Shown: one piece after another, positions 25,713-34,698 of the stretch
Layout of the letters: each line of letters opens with the position of its first letter
How positions within the stretch are numbered: position 1 is the stretch's first letter
DNA from: Caldilineaceae bacterium
GTDB taxonomy: Bacteria; Chloroflexota; Anaerolineae; Caldilineales; Caldilineaceae
Assembly (NCBI GenBank): GCA_022823185.1
Contig: JAJDXQ010000045.1
Location: 1-64,000, forward strand
DNA length: 64,000 nucleotides
Direction of reading: 5' to 3'
The notes under the pieces: model-generated
Seen by the model: only the letters and a program-made list of their open reading frames with translations
Databases searched by the model: none
Told to the model about the DNA's origin: nothing
Made by a program: the position numbers and the translations under genes

Positions 25713-26054
25713 TTACTCCCACTCTGAAGCTAGATCGACCCTATTTACTCTTATGAGGACTACTGGATCGGAAACCCACACAGATCGTCCCATGACTGTA
25801 CCTACAAATCGAATAATGTCCTCGTCGAGGGGAACAAAATCTATGTCAGACTGCCAAACCAACAGCGCATCAGCTTCATGTTCTCTTACAATTGAGATAA
25901 CAACTGAGAATAGATCTTCGTCCTCGTCATACTCTGTGCTAAGGACTTCCCCTTCATAGCTGACCTGAGAGTCAACAAATCGGGAAGGACGCCGATAAAG
26001 ATCCCTAAAAGGTGTTCCAGCTATACTGTCGATTCCTTTTTTCTTCTTTGACAT
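25713..26054 (-). CDS. Small conserved-looking hypothetical protein, possible OB-fold
   Basis: This 113-residue protein has a good ribosome-binding site (GGGAG eight bases before the ATG). It begins with a lysine run, then alternates beta-like strands: FVDSQVSYEGEVLS, FSVVISIVREHEADALLVW, IIRFVGTVMG and VLIRVNRVDL. That five-strand pattern with Gly at turn positions resembles small OB-fold domains that sit on nucleic acid or ligand. It lies 351 bases upstream of the TerB operon on the same strand, inside the same AT-richer island. A role in the TerB system is possible but rests only on position. Confidence 0.65.
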   Translation of the reverse strand: MSKKKKGIDSIAGTPFRDLYRRPSRFVDSQVSYEGEVLSTEYDEDEDLFSVVISIVREHEADALLVWQSDIDFVPLDEDIIRFVGTVMGRSVWVSDPVVLIRVNRVDLASEWE

Positions 26055-26273
26055 TTCAGTGCTCCCATTTAGTTGAGTGAATTCGAGAGAGCCATTAGCT
26101 CTCTAAAAGCCAGATAGCTAATCTTGCAAGAGCTACAATCATTCAGTTTCATTTCACTTAACCGCAGAACAGCTTGTTTAGCCAAACTGACCAGTCGGAG
26201 ACTTCTACACACGGTGCCTTCGGGACTTTCCCACCGGCCATTGGACTTGAAGTGGTCTAGTGACGCTTCATTC

Positions 26274-27434
26274 TCACGAATCCACCGTCTCTATGTCAAT
26301 CCACTCCCCCACTCCAAAACTCTCAAGAATAGCCTCGCAGAGGATGATTTCCTTGTGGCCGTCGGCGAAGGTGGGGAAGGGTTCGGGGGCGTTGAAATCG
26401 CCGGCGGCAATGTAGTCGTAGAAGGATTTGAATGAGTGCTTGAAGGAGTCGTCGTAGCCTTCGTTGTGGCCGCCGGGGTAGCCGATGTGGGCGAGGGCGG
26501 CTTCGGAGACGAGGCCTGGGTCGCGGAGCAGGAGCTGGTTGGCCTGGTTGCGGTGGCCGATCCAGAGTTCGTTGGGCTGCTCGCTGTTCCAGGCCACGGA
26601 GGCTTCGCTGCCGGCGATTTCGTAACGGAGACAGTTTTTGCGGCCGGCGGTAATCTGCGATACCCAGAGCGAGCCGTGGGCGCCGTTGGAGAAGCGCAGG
26701 AGCGCGGCGCCGCTGTCCTCAGTCTCGATGTCGATGGACTCGGTGGCGTCGGGCGCCTGGACTTTGGCGGAGAAGGTCTCGACCTCGCCGGTGGGGCGGT
26801 GGCGGGTCGTGTAGACGGTCTTGAGGTCGGCCTGCACGGCGGTGACGGAGAGGCCCGTGATGAACTGGACGAGGTCCAGCCAGTGCGTGCCGATGTCGGC
26901 GACGGCGCGCAGTTTGCCGCCCTCGGCGCTGAGGACGCGCCAGTTGTAGTCGGTTGGGTAGAGGAGCCAGTCCTGGACGTAGCTGCCCGTGATGGAGTGG
27001 ATTTCTCCGAGGGCCCCGCTCCGAATCATGGAGCGGACTTCCCAGTTGAGCGGGTAGAAGCGCATGTTGTAGTTGACGCCGGCCGCGAGCCCGCTTCCGC
27101 CTGCCAGTTCGACGAGCGCGCCGGATTCGGCTGAGGTCATGGCGAGCGGTTTTTCGCAGTGGACGTGTTTGCCGGCCTGGAGGGCCTGGCTGGCCTGCTC
27201 GTAGTGGTGGCGATTGGGGGAGGTGATGTGAACTGCCTCGATTTGGCCGTCGGCAAGCAGCTCAGAAAAGTCGCTGTATGCTTTGGCGATGTTGAGGTCG
27301 GCGGCGGCGCGGCGCGATTTCTCGGCTGAGGAGCCCAGAATGCCGGCCACGTTGATTCCGAGGCGGCGCAGGCCCTCGGTGTGGGCGGGGCCCATGAAAC
27401 CAGTGCCAACGATGGCTACGTTAGAGACGGTCAT
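26274..27434 (-). CDS. Gfo/Idh/MocA family NAD(P)-dependent oxidoreductase
   Basis: This 386-residue dehydrogenase oxidises or reduces a hydroxyl of a sugar or inositol-like substrate. The nucleotide-binding GTGFMG is at residues 10-15, and the catalytic Lys is in HCEKPLAM (about 95). The middle and C-terminal part is the family's beta-sheet substrate domain, with DIGTHWLDLVQF carrying the usual Asp and His. It lies 62 bases downstream of nothing on its own strand's promoter side except the ribose-type ABC operon's last gene (27497), so it may be co-transcribed with that importer and act on what it brings in. Confidence 0.9.
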   Translation of the reverse strand: MTVSNVAIVGTGFMGPAHTEGLRRLGINVAGILGSSAEKSRRAAADLNIAKAYSDFSELLADGQIEAVHITSPNRHHYEQASQALQAGKHVHCEKPLAMTSAESGALVELAGGSGLAAGVNYNMRFYPLNWEVRSMIRSGALGEIHSITGSYVQDWLLYPTDYNWRVLSAEGGKLRAVADIGTHWLDLVQFITGLSVTAVQADLKTVYTTRHRPTGEVETFSAKVQAPDATESIDIETEDSGAALLRFSNGAHGSLWVSQITAGRKNCLRYEIAGSEASVAWNSEQPNELWIGHRNQANQLLLRDPGLVSEAALAHIGYPGGHNEGYDDSFKHSFKSFYDYIAAGDFNAPEPFPTFADGHKEIILCEAILESFGVGEWIDIETVDS

Positions 27435-27496
27435 TCATTCACCTCTTTGTGTGCGATCAGAAGCTTGTAACGGTTCCCGGCCCCCGGCGACAGCGA

Positions 27497-28498
27497 TCAT
27501 GCCCTACGAGTCAGACCGGCGTAGCCCCACGCCAGCGCCAGGACGATGCCGCCGTAGACGACCTGCTGGATGGCCTGGCCGACGTTGAGGAAGGTGAGCA
27601 TGGAGTTCAGGACGCTGAGAATGAGCGCGCCGAGGATCGTGCCGGTGTAACCGCCGACGCCGCCGAAGATGGATGTGCCGCCGATGACGGCCGCGGCGAC
27701 GGATGGCAGAAGAAAGGCGTTGGCAAGCTGGAGGTCGACGGCGCCGGTGCGGCCGCCGAGGAGGATGCCGCCGATGGAGCCAAGGACACCGGCGACGATG
27801 TAGGCTGTGATGCGCACCTGCCAGACGCGCACGCCGGCGAGGCGTACGGCTATTTCGTTGTCTCCGATGGCGTAGAGGAGACGTCCCCAGCCGGTTCTCC
27901 TGAGCAGCCAGATCAGGCCGGCGGCGATAAGGGCCCAGACGACGACGCTGTAGGGGACACGATTGCCCAGGAAAGAGCCGCCTCCGAGCAATTTAAGGAA
28001 GGGCCCCATTTGGGTCGAGCCCTGGAGGATGGTTTGGGCCCAGGCGGTAAAGAGGCCGAGGAGGATGCCGGACATGGCCAGCGTCATGATGAGGGGGTTG
28101 ACGCGAAAGACGGCGACGCCGACACCGTTTGCGCTGCCGACCACCAGCCCAACCAGGATGCCCAGTAGAATGGCGATGGCGGCGCCCTCGGGCGACTGGT
28201 TTGCGGCCACATAGGCGGAGCCGGTGGCGATCATGGTAACGGACAGGTCGATGCCGCCGGTGAGCATGAGGATGGTTTGCGCGCCGGCAAGGATGCCGAG
28301 CGGAGCGGCCTGCAACAACGTGTTGCGTGCGCCGCTGACGGAGAGGTAGTTGGGCTCGACGAAGCCGGTGACGAGGACGAGGATGGCGAGTATGCCGGTG
28401 AGCGCAAGCGTGGGATGCTCGGCGACGCGGGCGGCGGCGCGGGCGGCCAGGCCGGCAGGCTCGGCCGCGGGTTGGGCGGGCAGAGGGGCTTGGCTCAT
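27497..28498 (-). CDS. Ribose-type ABC transporter permease 2
   Basis: This 333-residue permease of the BPD_transp_2 (RbsC-like, CUT2) family has a Pro/Ala-rich cytoplasmic N-terminus and about eight or nine membrane segments. The conserved GGIDLSV motif is in LMLTGGIDLSVTMI, and the coupling region is GDNEIAVRLAGVRV. Its start overlaps the previous gene's stop by four bases. Two different permeases in one CUT2 operon usually form a heterodimer, as in autoinducer-2 and some sugar systems. Confidence 0.9.
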   Translation of the reverse strand: MSQAPLPAQPAAEPAGLAARAAARVAEHPTLALTGILAILVLVTGFVEPNYLSVSGARNTLLQAAPLGILAGAQTILMLTGGIDLSVTMIATGSAYVAANQSPEGAAIAILLGILVGLVVGSANGVGVAVFRVNPLIMTLAMSGILLGLFTAWAQTILQGSTQMGPFLKLLGGGSFLGNRVPYSVVVWALIAAGLIWLLRRTGWGRLLYAIGDNEIAVRLAGVRVWQVRITAYIVAGVLGSIGGILLGGRTGAVDLQLANAFLLPSVAAAVIGGTSIFGGVGGYTGTILGALILSVLNSMLTFLNVGQAIQQVVYGGIVLALAWGYAGLTRRA

Positions 28499-29499
28499 GC
28501 GGACCTCTCGCGCAAGAGGGTGACCAGGCCGCCGACCATCATGACGCCGGCGATCAGCAGACCCTGGATGATCTGAGCATTGTTGGGATCGATGCCCATT
28601 GCGCTCAGGATGGGGTTGAGCATGATCAGGATGACGCCGGCCGCGACCGCGCCGAGCACGAGGCCGGTTCCGCCGACAAGGGCGACGCCGCCGAGAACGA
28701 CGGCGGCCACGCTGTTAAGAGTGGCATTTGCGCCTACGCTGAAGCGGGGATCGCCGGTGCCGGTGAGGGCGACGGTGGCGAGGCCGGCGAGGGCAGCCAT
28801 GGCGCCGCCGATGGCGTAGGAGGATACTTTGGCGCGGCGCACGTCAAGGCCGGCGAGGCGGGCGGCGATGCTGTCGCTGCCAATAGCGTAGATGGACAGC
28901 CCGAGGCGTGTATGCCTGGAAAGGAGGAAGACGAGAATGGCGGGAACGGCCATCATGAGGATGGGCATGACGTAGGTCCCGCCGATGCCGGACTGGGCGC
29001 CGGTGAAAAGCCAGCGGAACTCCGGGGCGGTACCGCCGCCAGGGGAGGGGAGGATCCAGAGGGCGAAACCGGACCATATGTAGCCTGTGGCCAGTGTTAC
29101 GACGATGTCGGGCACGCCGGAGACGCTGATGATGTAGCCGACGAGGGCGTTGAGGATGCCGAGGCCCGCGATGAGGACGATGGCGATAAAGAGCACCATT
29201 GCAAAGGGTTGGTCGTCCATGAAGCGGGCGGCGAGCGCGTTGGTCAACAGGAGGAGGGCGCCGAGGGAGAGGTCGATGCCGCCGGCGATGACGATGATCG
29301 CCTGACCGATGGCCAGGTAGACCAGGGGCAGGCTGTTCTTGCTGATGGAGGTCACCTGAAACTGGCCGAAGACGGGAATCAGGGTTGCATACCACAGGAG
29401 CAGCGCGCTGAGCAGGAGCCATACGCCCAACGTCCAGGTGTTGCGCGCCAGGCCCGTGCGCCAGAGGGCAACGCCTGCTGACCGCAAGGCCGTCATCAT
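28495..29499 (-). CDS. Ribose-type ABC transporter permease 1
   Basis: This 334-residue CUT2 permease has the GGIDLSLGALL motif after its second or third membrane segment and the coupling segment GSDSIAARLAGLDV. It overlaps both neighbours by four bases (ATGA type), so ATPase, permease 1 and permease 2 are translationally linked. It is related to the downstream permease but clearly different in sequence, supporting a heterodimeric channel. Confidence 0.9.
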   Translation of the reverse strand: MMTALRSAGVALWRTGLARNTWTLGVWLLLSALLLWYATLIPVFGQFQVTSISKNSLPLVYLAIGQAIIVIAGGIDLSLGALLLLTNALAARFMDDQPFAMVLFIAIVLIAGLGILNALVGYIISVSGVPDIVVTLATGYIWSGFALWILPSPGGGTAPEFRWLFTGAQSGIGGTYVMPILMMAVPAILVFLLSRHTRLGLSIYAIGSDSIAARLAGLDVRRAKVSSYAIGGAMAALAGLATVALTGTGDPRFSVGANATLNSVAAVVLGGVALVGGTGLVLGAVAAGVILIMLNPILSAMGIDPNNAQIIQGLLIAGVMMVGGLVTLLRERSA

Positions 29500-31040
29500 G
29501 CGGGGACCTCCAGGCCATGCGCGGCGGTGAGCAGTGAGGACTCGGTTGCGCGGGCGGCGTCCTGCTCCTCGACAAACCGCCCATCGTGCATGATGAGAAC
29601 ACGATCACAGACGAGCGGGATTTCTGCGAGCTCACTGGTGTACAGAAGGATTGCGGCGCCGCTGGCCGCCAGCTCTCGCAGGAGCGCGTAGGTTTCGCGC
29701 TTGGTCTGGACATCGATGCCGCGCGTGGGGTCAAAGCACAGCAGCGTCCTGAACCCGGCCACGAGCCAGCGGCCGATTGCGACTTTCTGCTGGTTGCCGC
29801 CGGAGAGTCTTCTCACTTGGGATGCCGCCCTGGTGTCGATGGAGAGGCGGTCGATTGCGTTGCGCACGCGCTGACGCTCGTCAGCAGGAATGCCCAGCCA
29901 CTGGCGGATGCGGCTGAAGAGAGGGACAACGAGGTTTTGGCGTACGGGCAGATTTGGCAGCAGGGCCAGCAGCCGGTCTCCGGGGATGAGAACGACGCCG
30001 TCGCCGACGGCATCGTAGGGCGCGCTCCAGCGGCGTTGACGGCCGCCGACGAAGATTTCTCCGTCGGACGGGCTGCGGTCTCCTGAAAGGAGAGAGAAGA
30101 GGCGCTCCTGGCCCTGGCCTTCGAGTGCGACGAGGCCGAGAATCTCTCCGCGGCGCAACTCGAAAGAGACATCGCGAACCACGTCGCCGGAGGTCAGGCC
30201 TCTTACGGAGAAAGCGACCTCGTCTGAGGCGGACCGGGAACCTTGCTGATTGGGGGAAAGCGGCTCGGACTCGTCTTTTTCCTCCAGTTCGGTTACTTCA
30301 GCACCGAGCATTGCTTCGACGAGGTCGTGCTCGTCGACATCGAACATGGTACCGGTGGCGGCGCCGTTCGTCGCGTCGGGACTGGCGTTCGGCTCGAAGA
30401 GGGCGACGTTGCGGCCATCGCGCAGGATGGTGGCGCGGTCGCAGATGCGGCGCACTTCGGCAAGACGGTGCGTGATCAGCACGGCGGCGCGGCCCTTCTC
30501 CCGCCATTCGGTGAGGAGAGCAAATACCCGTTCGGCCTGGTCGGCGGTGAGCGCGGCGGTGATTTCGTCGAGCAGGAGGACCTGCGGGTCGCGGGCGAGC
30601 GCGCGTGCGAGGTCGACCATACGCAGTGTTTCGAGCGGCAGGTCGCGTACGAGGGCGTCCAAGTCGAGATCTTCGAGCTCGAACCAGGTGAGCCAGGGGG
30701 TGAAGGCCGCTTCGTCGATGTCGCTGAGTTGGAGATTCTGCCTGACTGTGAGGTCGGGGATGAGGGCGGGATCCTGGAAGACGGTGGAGATGCCGACGTT
30801 CATGGCGTCCATGGGGTTCTGGAAGCTGATTGGGCGGCCGTCAACGTGGACGACGCCATTGTCGGCTGGGTGGACGCCGGCCAGGATCTTGACGAGAGTG
30901 CTCTTGCCGGCTCCGTTTGCGCCAAGGAGCGCATGGACCTCGCCGCGGCGAACTGCCATATCAACTTCCTGCAGAGCCGCGACGGGTCCATATGATTTGG
31001 CTATTTTGATGGTCGCAAGCAGTGGTTGCGACTCACTCAT
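29496..31040 (-). CDS. Ribose-type ABC transporter double ATPase
   Basis: This 514-residue RbsA/MglA-like protein carries two ATPase domains in tandem. The first has Walker A GANGAGKST (residues 40-48), a DLARALARDPQ signature region and Walker B VLLLDEITAALT. The second has the degenerate Walker A typical of the family (LEGQGQERL), a full signature SGGNQQK and a Walker B ending FDPTRGID. An acidic insertion (VTELEEKDESEP) lies between the domains. It is coupled to the two permeases downstream and preceded by the binding-protein gene 29 bases away. Confidence 0.92.
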   Translation of the reverse strand: MSESQPLLATIKIAKSYGPVAALQEVDMAVRRGEVHALLGANGAGKSTLVKILAGVHPADNGVVHVDGRPISFQNPMDAMNVGISTVFQDPALIPDLTVRQNLQLSDIDEAAFTPWLTWFELEDLDLDALVRDLPLETLRMVDLARALARDPQVLLLDEITAALTADQAERVFALLTEWREKGRAAVLITHRLAEVRRICDRATILRDGRNVALFEPNASPDATNGAATGTMFDVDEHDLVEAMLGAEVTELEEKDESEPLSPNQQGSRSASDEVAFSVRGLTSGDVVRDVSFELRRGEILGLVALEGQGQERLFSLLSGDRSPSDGEIFVGGRQRRWSAPYDAVGDGVVLIPGDRLLALLPNLPVRQNLVVPLFSRIRQWLGIPADERQRVRNAIDRLSIDTRAASQVRRLSGGNQQKVAIGRWLVAGFRTLLCFDPTRGIDVQTKRETYALLRELAASGAAILLYTSELAEIPLVCDRVLIMHDGRFVEEQDAARATESSLLTAAHGLEVPA

Positions 31041-31069
31041 AGCGACTTCATTCCAACGGCAGGTTGGGG

Positions 31070-32140
31070 TTACTCGCCCGGCGCCGTGCAGGCGGACACG
31101 TCGGCGCTGCCATTGTAGCTGGTGTAAGGTTCAATATCGACGTAGGTGCTCCAACCAACCTGCTCGTCGGGCGCGTAGATTGCGTTCAGCGCATCGGGAT
31201 CGGCGGTGGTGAAGACCTGAGGCGTAAGGATGGTCTCGTGCGGCGGGTTGTTGCCGGTCAGCGCGTCGAGCGCGATGGCCATGCCAACGGCGCCGATGGC
31301 GGGCGGGTTGGTGACGGCTGCGCCGATGAGGCCTGCGTCGGCGAGCTGGATCAGCTGCTCGACGAAGCCGTTGTTATCGGCGCCGACAATGGGCACGAAG
31401 TCAACGTCGGCGACCTGGAACTGTTCGACGACCGGATAGTCGATGCCGGATGTCCAGATGCCGTCGATCTCCTGGGTGGTGATGAGGTCGAGGGCCTGCT
31501 GTGCGCCGGTTGAGGGGTCCCAGCCGGTGAAGGTCGAGGCGACGACTTCGATGTCAGGGTAGTTGGCAAGCGCTTCATTGAAGCCGTTGTGGCGGTCGGT
31601 GTCGGCGGGGACGCCGTCAATGCCGCGCATTTCCACGACTTTGCCGGAGCCGCCGAGCTGCTCGAAGAGCCATTCGGCGCCGAGGCGAGCGTAGGCAGTC
31701 TGGTCATTGGTGGCGACGTAGGCGCCCTCGGCGGTCACGGCCTGATCGACGGCGACGACAACGATGCCTTGAGCGATGGCCGATTCGATTACGGCGTTGA
31801 GGCCCTCGCGATCGGTCGGATTGAGGATGATGGCGTCAACACCTTGCGAGATGAGACCCTCAAGGTCAGCGATCTGCTCGGTGGGGCCGCCGTTGCGGTT
31901 GACGACGACGACGCTGTCGACGAGGCCGCTTGCGGTGGCCTCCGCTTTGATGGCGCAGATCATCTGCTCGCGCCAGCCGTTGCCGACGAGCGTGTTGCTG
32001 ACGCCGACGACGAAGCCGCCTTCCTCTTCCATCATGGCGTCATCGCCGGATTCCGGGGCGACGGCGACACATGCGGTGAGGGCTAAGGCGAGTGTCAGCA
32101 GAAGGGTGAGAACGGTGAAACGCGTTGGTTGGAACTTCAT
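31070..32140 (-). CDS. Ribose-type substrate-binding lipoprotein
   Basis: This 356-residue periplasmic-binding-protein type I (RbsB-like) protein has a Sec-type lipoprotein signal (hydrophobic residues 8-21, lipobox LTAC with Cys24). It lacks a twin-arginine pair, unlike the other four binding proteins of the window. Mature-domain landmarks are VVVVNRNGGPTEQIADLEGL, AIILNPTDREGL, VAVDQAV and GWDPSTGAQQALD. A strong AGGAGG site precedes the ATG. It heads an ABC operon of ATPase and two permeases. It binds a monosaccharide or similar molecule; which one is unclear. Confidence 0.9.
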   Translation of the reverse strand: MKFQPTRFTVLTLLLTLALALTACVAVAPESGDDAMMEEEGGFVVGVSNTLVGNGWREQMICAIKAEATASGLVDSVVVVNRNGGPTEQIADLEGLISQGVDAIILNPTDREGLNAVIESAIAQGIVVVAVDQAVTAEGAYVATNDQTAYARLGAEWLFEQLGGSGKVVEMRGIDGVPADTDRHNGFNEALANYPDIEVVASTFTGWDPSTGAQQALDLITTQEIDGIWTSGIDYPVVEQFQVADVDFVPIVGADNNGFVEQLIQLADAGLIGAAVTNPPAIGAVGMAIALDALTGNNPPHETILTPQVFTTADPDALNAIYAPDEQVGWSTYVDIEPYTSYNGSADVSACTAPGE

Positions 32141-32218
32141 GTGATATTCCTCCTGAAAGTCCTGTCAAAGAATCGTGAAACGGATAGAGTGATATGAGTT
32201 GCTACATCAGCAGAGCAG

Positions 32219-32563
32219 CTACATGTTGCGACCCGTGAGCCTACCAAGTTCCTCGTACATCGAGTCCAAATCCTGCGCATTCAAGACACCATTGCGCCCC
32301 CGAAGGCGACGACGATCAATTGCACGTAGTTGAAAGACAAGCACTACTGATTCCTGAGTCAATCCGTTCTCTGAATTGGGTTGAACGAGTGTCGTACCTG
32401 CAAAGCGACCAGCGGCTCTTGCGGTCGTCAGAGGAGCAACAAGGATTACTGGCAAATCTTCGCCGTAGTTCTCATCTTGCATGGTCACAGCCGGGCGCCG
32501 GCCTTGCTGCTCACGACTATTTGCTGCGGGGAGGTCGACCCAGTGAATATCGCCAACACTCAA
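32219..32563 (-). CDS. MazF/PemK-like toxin, pair 1
   Basis: This 114-residue protein has the MazF-type opening GDIHWVDLP and the conserved GRRPAVTMQ and APLTT segments. Members of the family are mRNA-cutting endoribonucleases. Its start overlaps the upstream antitoxin gene by four bases (ATGA), the usual layout. It is probably co-transcribed with the peptide permease gene that ends 17 bases before the antitoxin. Confidence 0.82.
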   Translation of the reverse strand: MSVGDIHWVDLPAANSREQQGRRPAVTMQDENYGEDLPVILVAPLTTARAAGRFAGTTLVQPNSENGLTQESVVLVFQLRAIDRRRLRGRNGVLNAQDLDSMYEELGRLTGRNM

Positions 32564-32772
32564 GGCGACTCAGCCTCCCATTCATCTATCATCGCCCACG
32601 CCTCATCGCTTGCTCTTTCCCATTGGCTCAGTTCGGACTGTAGCTCCGGCGTCATATCTGCAGGTCTGACGTGAATCTCTACTGGTATACCTTCGGGCAG
32701 GGAGGCGTCGAACTGAGGCACGGCCACACCATCCTTGACGATTCCAGGAATTATCCATCTTTCAGTCGCCAT
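32560..32772 (-). CDS. Antitoxin of pair 1
   Basis: This 70-residue protein has a short beta-rich N-terminus (GIVKDGVAVPQFDASLPEG) like AF2212/DUF104-type antitoxins, and an acidic helical tail (WERASDEAWAMIDEWEAE) suited to wrapping the toxin. GGAG lies eight bases before the ATG. The antitoxin role is inferred mainly from its size and coupling to a MazF-like gene. Confidence 0.75.
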   Translation of the reverse strand: MATERWIIPGIVKDGVAVPQFDASLPEGIPVEIHVRPADMTPELQSELSQWERASDEAWAMIDEWEAESP

Positions 32773-32789
32773 CGTTCAAGTCTCCATCG

Positions 32790-33689
32790 CTAATCCCGTT
32801 CCCGTGGATCGAGTGCATCACGCAGGCCGTCGCCAAGGAAGTTGAAGGCCAGCACTGTTATCACGATCATGAGGCCGGGAAAGAAGGCGATATGGGGGAA
32901 GCGCAGGATGAAGGCTCTTCCGTCCGCGAGGGTGCCGCCCCAAGAGGGATTGGGCGGACGGATGCCGAGGCCGAGGAATGATAGCGCGGATTCGAGAATG
33001 ATAATGCCTCCGATGCCAAGGGTTGCCAGGACGATGATCGGCCCCATGACGTTGGGGAGAAGGTGGCGCCAGATGATGCGCCAGTCGCGTACGCCGACGG
33101 CCCGGGCCGCGGTGACGAAGTCGGTTGCTTTGAGGGACATTATGTCGGCGCGAACGACGCGGGCGAAACGGGCCCAACCGGTTACGCCGATGACGACGAC
33201 GGTCGTTACAAGGCTCGGCCCCATTACGGCGGCGAGCACAACCAACAAGGCGATGATGGGAAAAGCCATCAGTGTATCGATGACTCTGGAGATCAGCGTG
33301 TCTTCCCAGCTGCCAAGGTAACCGGCCACCGCGCCGATGACTACGCCCAAAGTTACGGCGATACCGGTCGCCAACAGCCCGACGATAAGGGCGACGCGCG
33401 TGCCGAAGATGACGCGACTGAGGAGATCCCGTCCCAGATGGTCGTAGCCGAAGGGGTGAGCGAGAGTTGGGCTGCCGCCGCGCATACCGCGAAAGATTTC
33501 ATCGATGGGATCATAGGGTGAAAGCAGGGGCGCGAATATGGCCATCAGCGCCAAGAGAACGATTACAACCAGGCCTCCGACTGCGATGCGATTTCCGCAG
33601 AAGCGCCGCCAGGCCTGGCTCCATTCGGAGCGGCGGGCTGTCTCAGAGAAGAGTTGAGCGTTTGCTTCTGGTGTTGTTGAAGCTGACAT
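32790..33689 (-). CDS. Peptide ABC transporter permease (DppC type), operon I
   Basis: This 299-residue inner-membrane permease has the Dpp/Opp-C opening (cytoplasmic N-terminus, first membrane segment near 33-55, then HPFGYDHLGRDLLSRV). The EAA loop is TAARAVGVRDWRIIWRH with LLPNVMGPI. It belongs with the DppB-type gene (34699) and binding protein (35736) upstream on the same strand, but a toxin-antitoxin pair lies between it and DppB, and another follows it. No ATPase gene is present, so it may use the OppDF pair at 8293-10394. Confidence 0.9.
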   Translation of the reverse strand: MSASTTPEANAQLFSETARRSEWSQAWRRFCGNRIAVGGLVVIVLLALMAIFAPLLSPYDPIDEIFRGMRGGSPTLAHPFGYDHLGRDLLSRVIFGTRVALIVGLLATGIAVTLGVVIGAVAGYLGSWEDTLISRVIDTLMAFPIIALLVVLAAVMGPSLVTTVVVIGVTGWARFARVVRADIMSLKATDFVTAARAVGVRDWRIIWRHLLPNVMGPIIVLATLGIGGIIILESALSFLGLGIRPPNPSWGGTLADGRAFILRFPHIAFFPGLMIVITVLAFNFLGDGLRDALDPRERD

Positions 33690-33822
33690 GGATAACTCGA
33701 AACGGAAAAATTGTAACGATGCACGCGCTGGCGAAGCCAGTTATTGGTACGTCCGGGGAACACTCCAGCGACAAGATTGTTAATGGTGACCGTACAGAAA
33801 CGCTTTGTCGAGATTGAGCCAA

Positions 33823-34170
33823 TCAATATTCAATGACCGCTGCTATCGCTCCGACAATCGATAACATGACAGATTCAGAGACCCGGCCCATTTTGCGAAC
33901 GAATCGCTGCGTGTCGACGCCACGGAGTCGCAGCGCGTCAACTGCGGAGGCCTTGCTCAGCCCATTGAGGCTATCCGGTAAGACTCTGACATGCCAGAGG
34001 TTATAGGTAAAGTACTGTTTCCACTCTGTAAGTGGAGCGACCAACCGAATGGGCAAAACGCCAAGCGCATCAGAATTTACGACTACAACGGGACAAGTCT
34101 TTCGCATCTCAGCGCCGAGAGTGGGATCGAGGCTTACTAACCAGATTTCGCCGCGCTTACTATCGGTCAC
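33823..34170 (-). CDS. MazF/PemK-like toxin, pair 2
   Basis: From GTG at 34170 this is 115 residues. It begins TDSKRGEIWLVSLDP, the standard MazF opening, followed by CPVVVVNSDALG and APLTEWK. The chosen start overlaps the antitoxin stop by 11 bases; a longer frame from 34203 lies wholly inside the antitoxin gene and is less likely. It is distantly related to the toxin of pair 1 but not a close copy. Confidence 0.82.
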   Translation of the reverse strand: MTDSKRGEIWLVSLDPTLGAEMRKTCPVVVVNSDALGVLPIRLVAPLTEWKQYFTYNLWHVRVLPDSLNGLSKASAVDALRLRGVDTQRFVRKMGRVSESVMLSIVGAIAAVIEY

Positions 34171-34441
34171 TGAAGTCTCCCGCTTGCCATTCGGCGCGCT
34201 CATCTTCTGTCTGTTCGTAGTGATCCTTCATAAGTTCAGCTTGTTGAGCCAAAAGCTGGTTGCGTTCATTAAAAAAACCGTCCCCAGGCGAAAACTGGTC
34301 AAGGCGTGCATAATCCTCTTGAGAAAGGGACTCAGTGTCATTTTCGGCAAGATCCTGCAAGAGAAGAAAGGCAACCGGAAGTTTCTTCTCAGGCAGATTG
34401 TTGACTAACTCCTTGACTTGAGCATGTGTAACGTTTCTCAT
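34160..34441 (-). CDS. Antitoxin of pair 2
   Basis: This 93-residue acidic protein opens THAQVKELVNNLPEKKLPVA and has a helical tail (LMKDHYEQTEDERAEW). A good GAGGAG site precedes the ATG. It overlaps the MazF-like gene, and the family of the antitoxin is not one I can name. The assignment rests on coupling and on the acidic tail. Confidence 0.72.
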   Translation of the reverse strand: MRNVTHAQVKELVNNLPEKKLPVAFLLLQDLAENDTESLSQEDYARLDQFSPGDGFFNERNQLLAQQAELMKDHYEQTEDERAEWQAGDFSDR

Positions 34442-34698
34442 GCAGTCTCCTCATTTGATGCATGAACCGCTCATGCTGTTCCGCATCCCTCGTGTTGGAC
34501 GATTTGTACCATGCTTTCGCCACCCATACCAGAAAGAGAATGCTGAGGCAAGGAAGAGCTTATTCCATTGCTTCTTCTCCTGCAGAAGATGCTGGATTAC
34601 TTCCTCAAACTGTTGAGTCTCACAATACCACTTTGATGCTGTATTGGATGGTTTGTACATCGGTACCAGGGCTGGCCAGAACGGACAGCTGGAAAATG

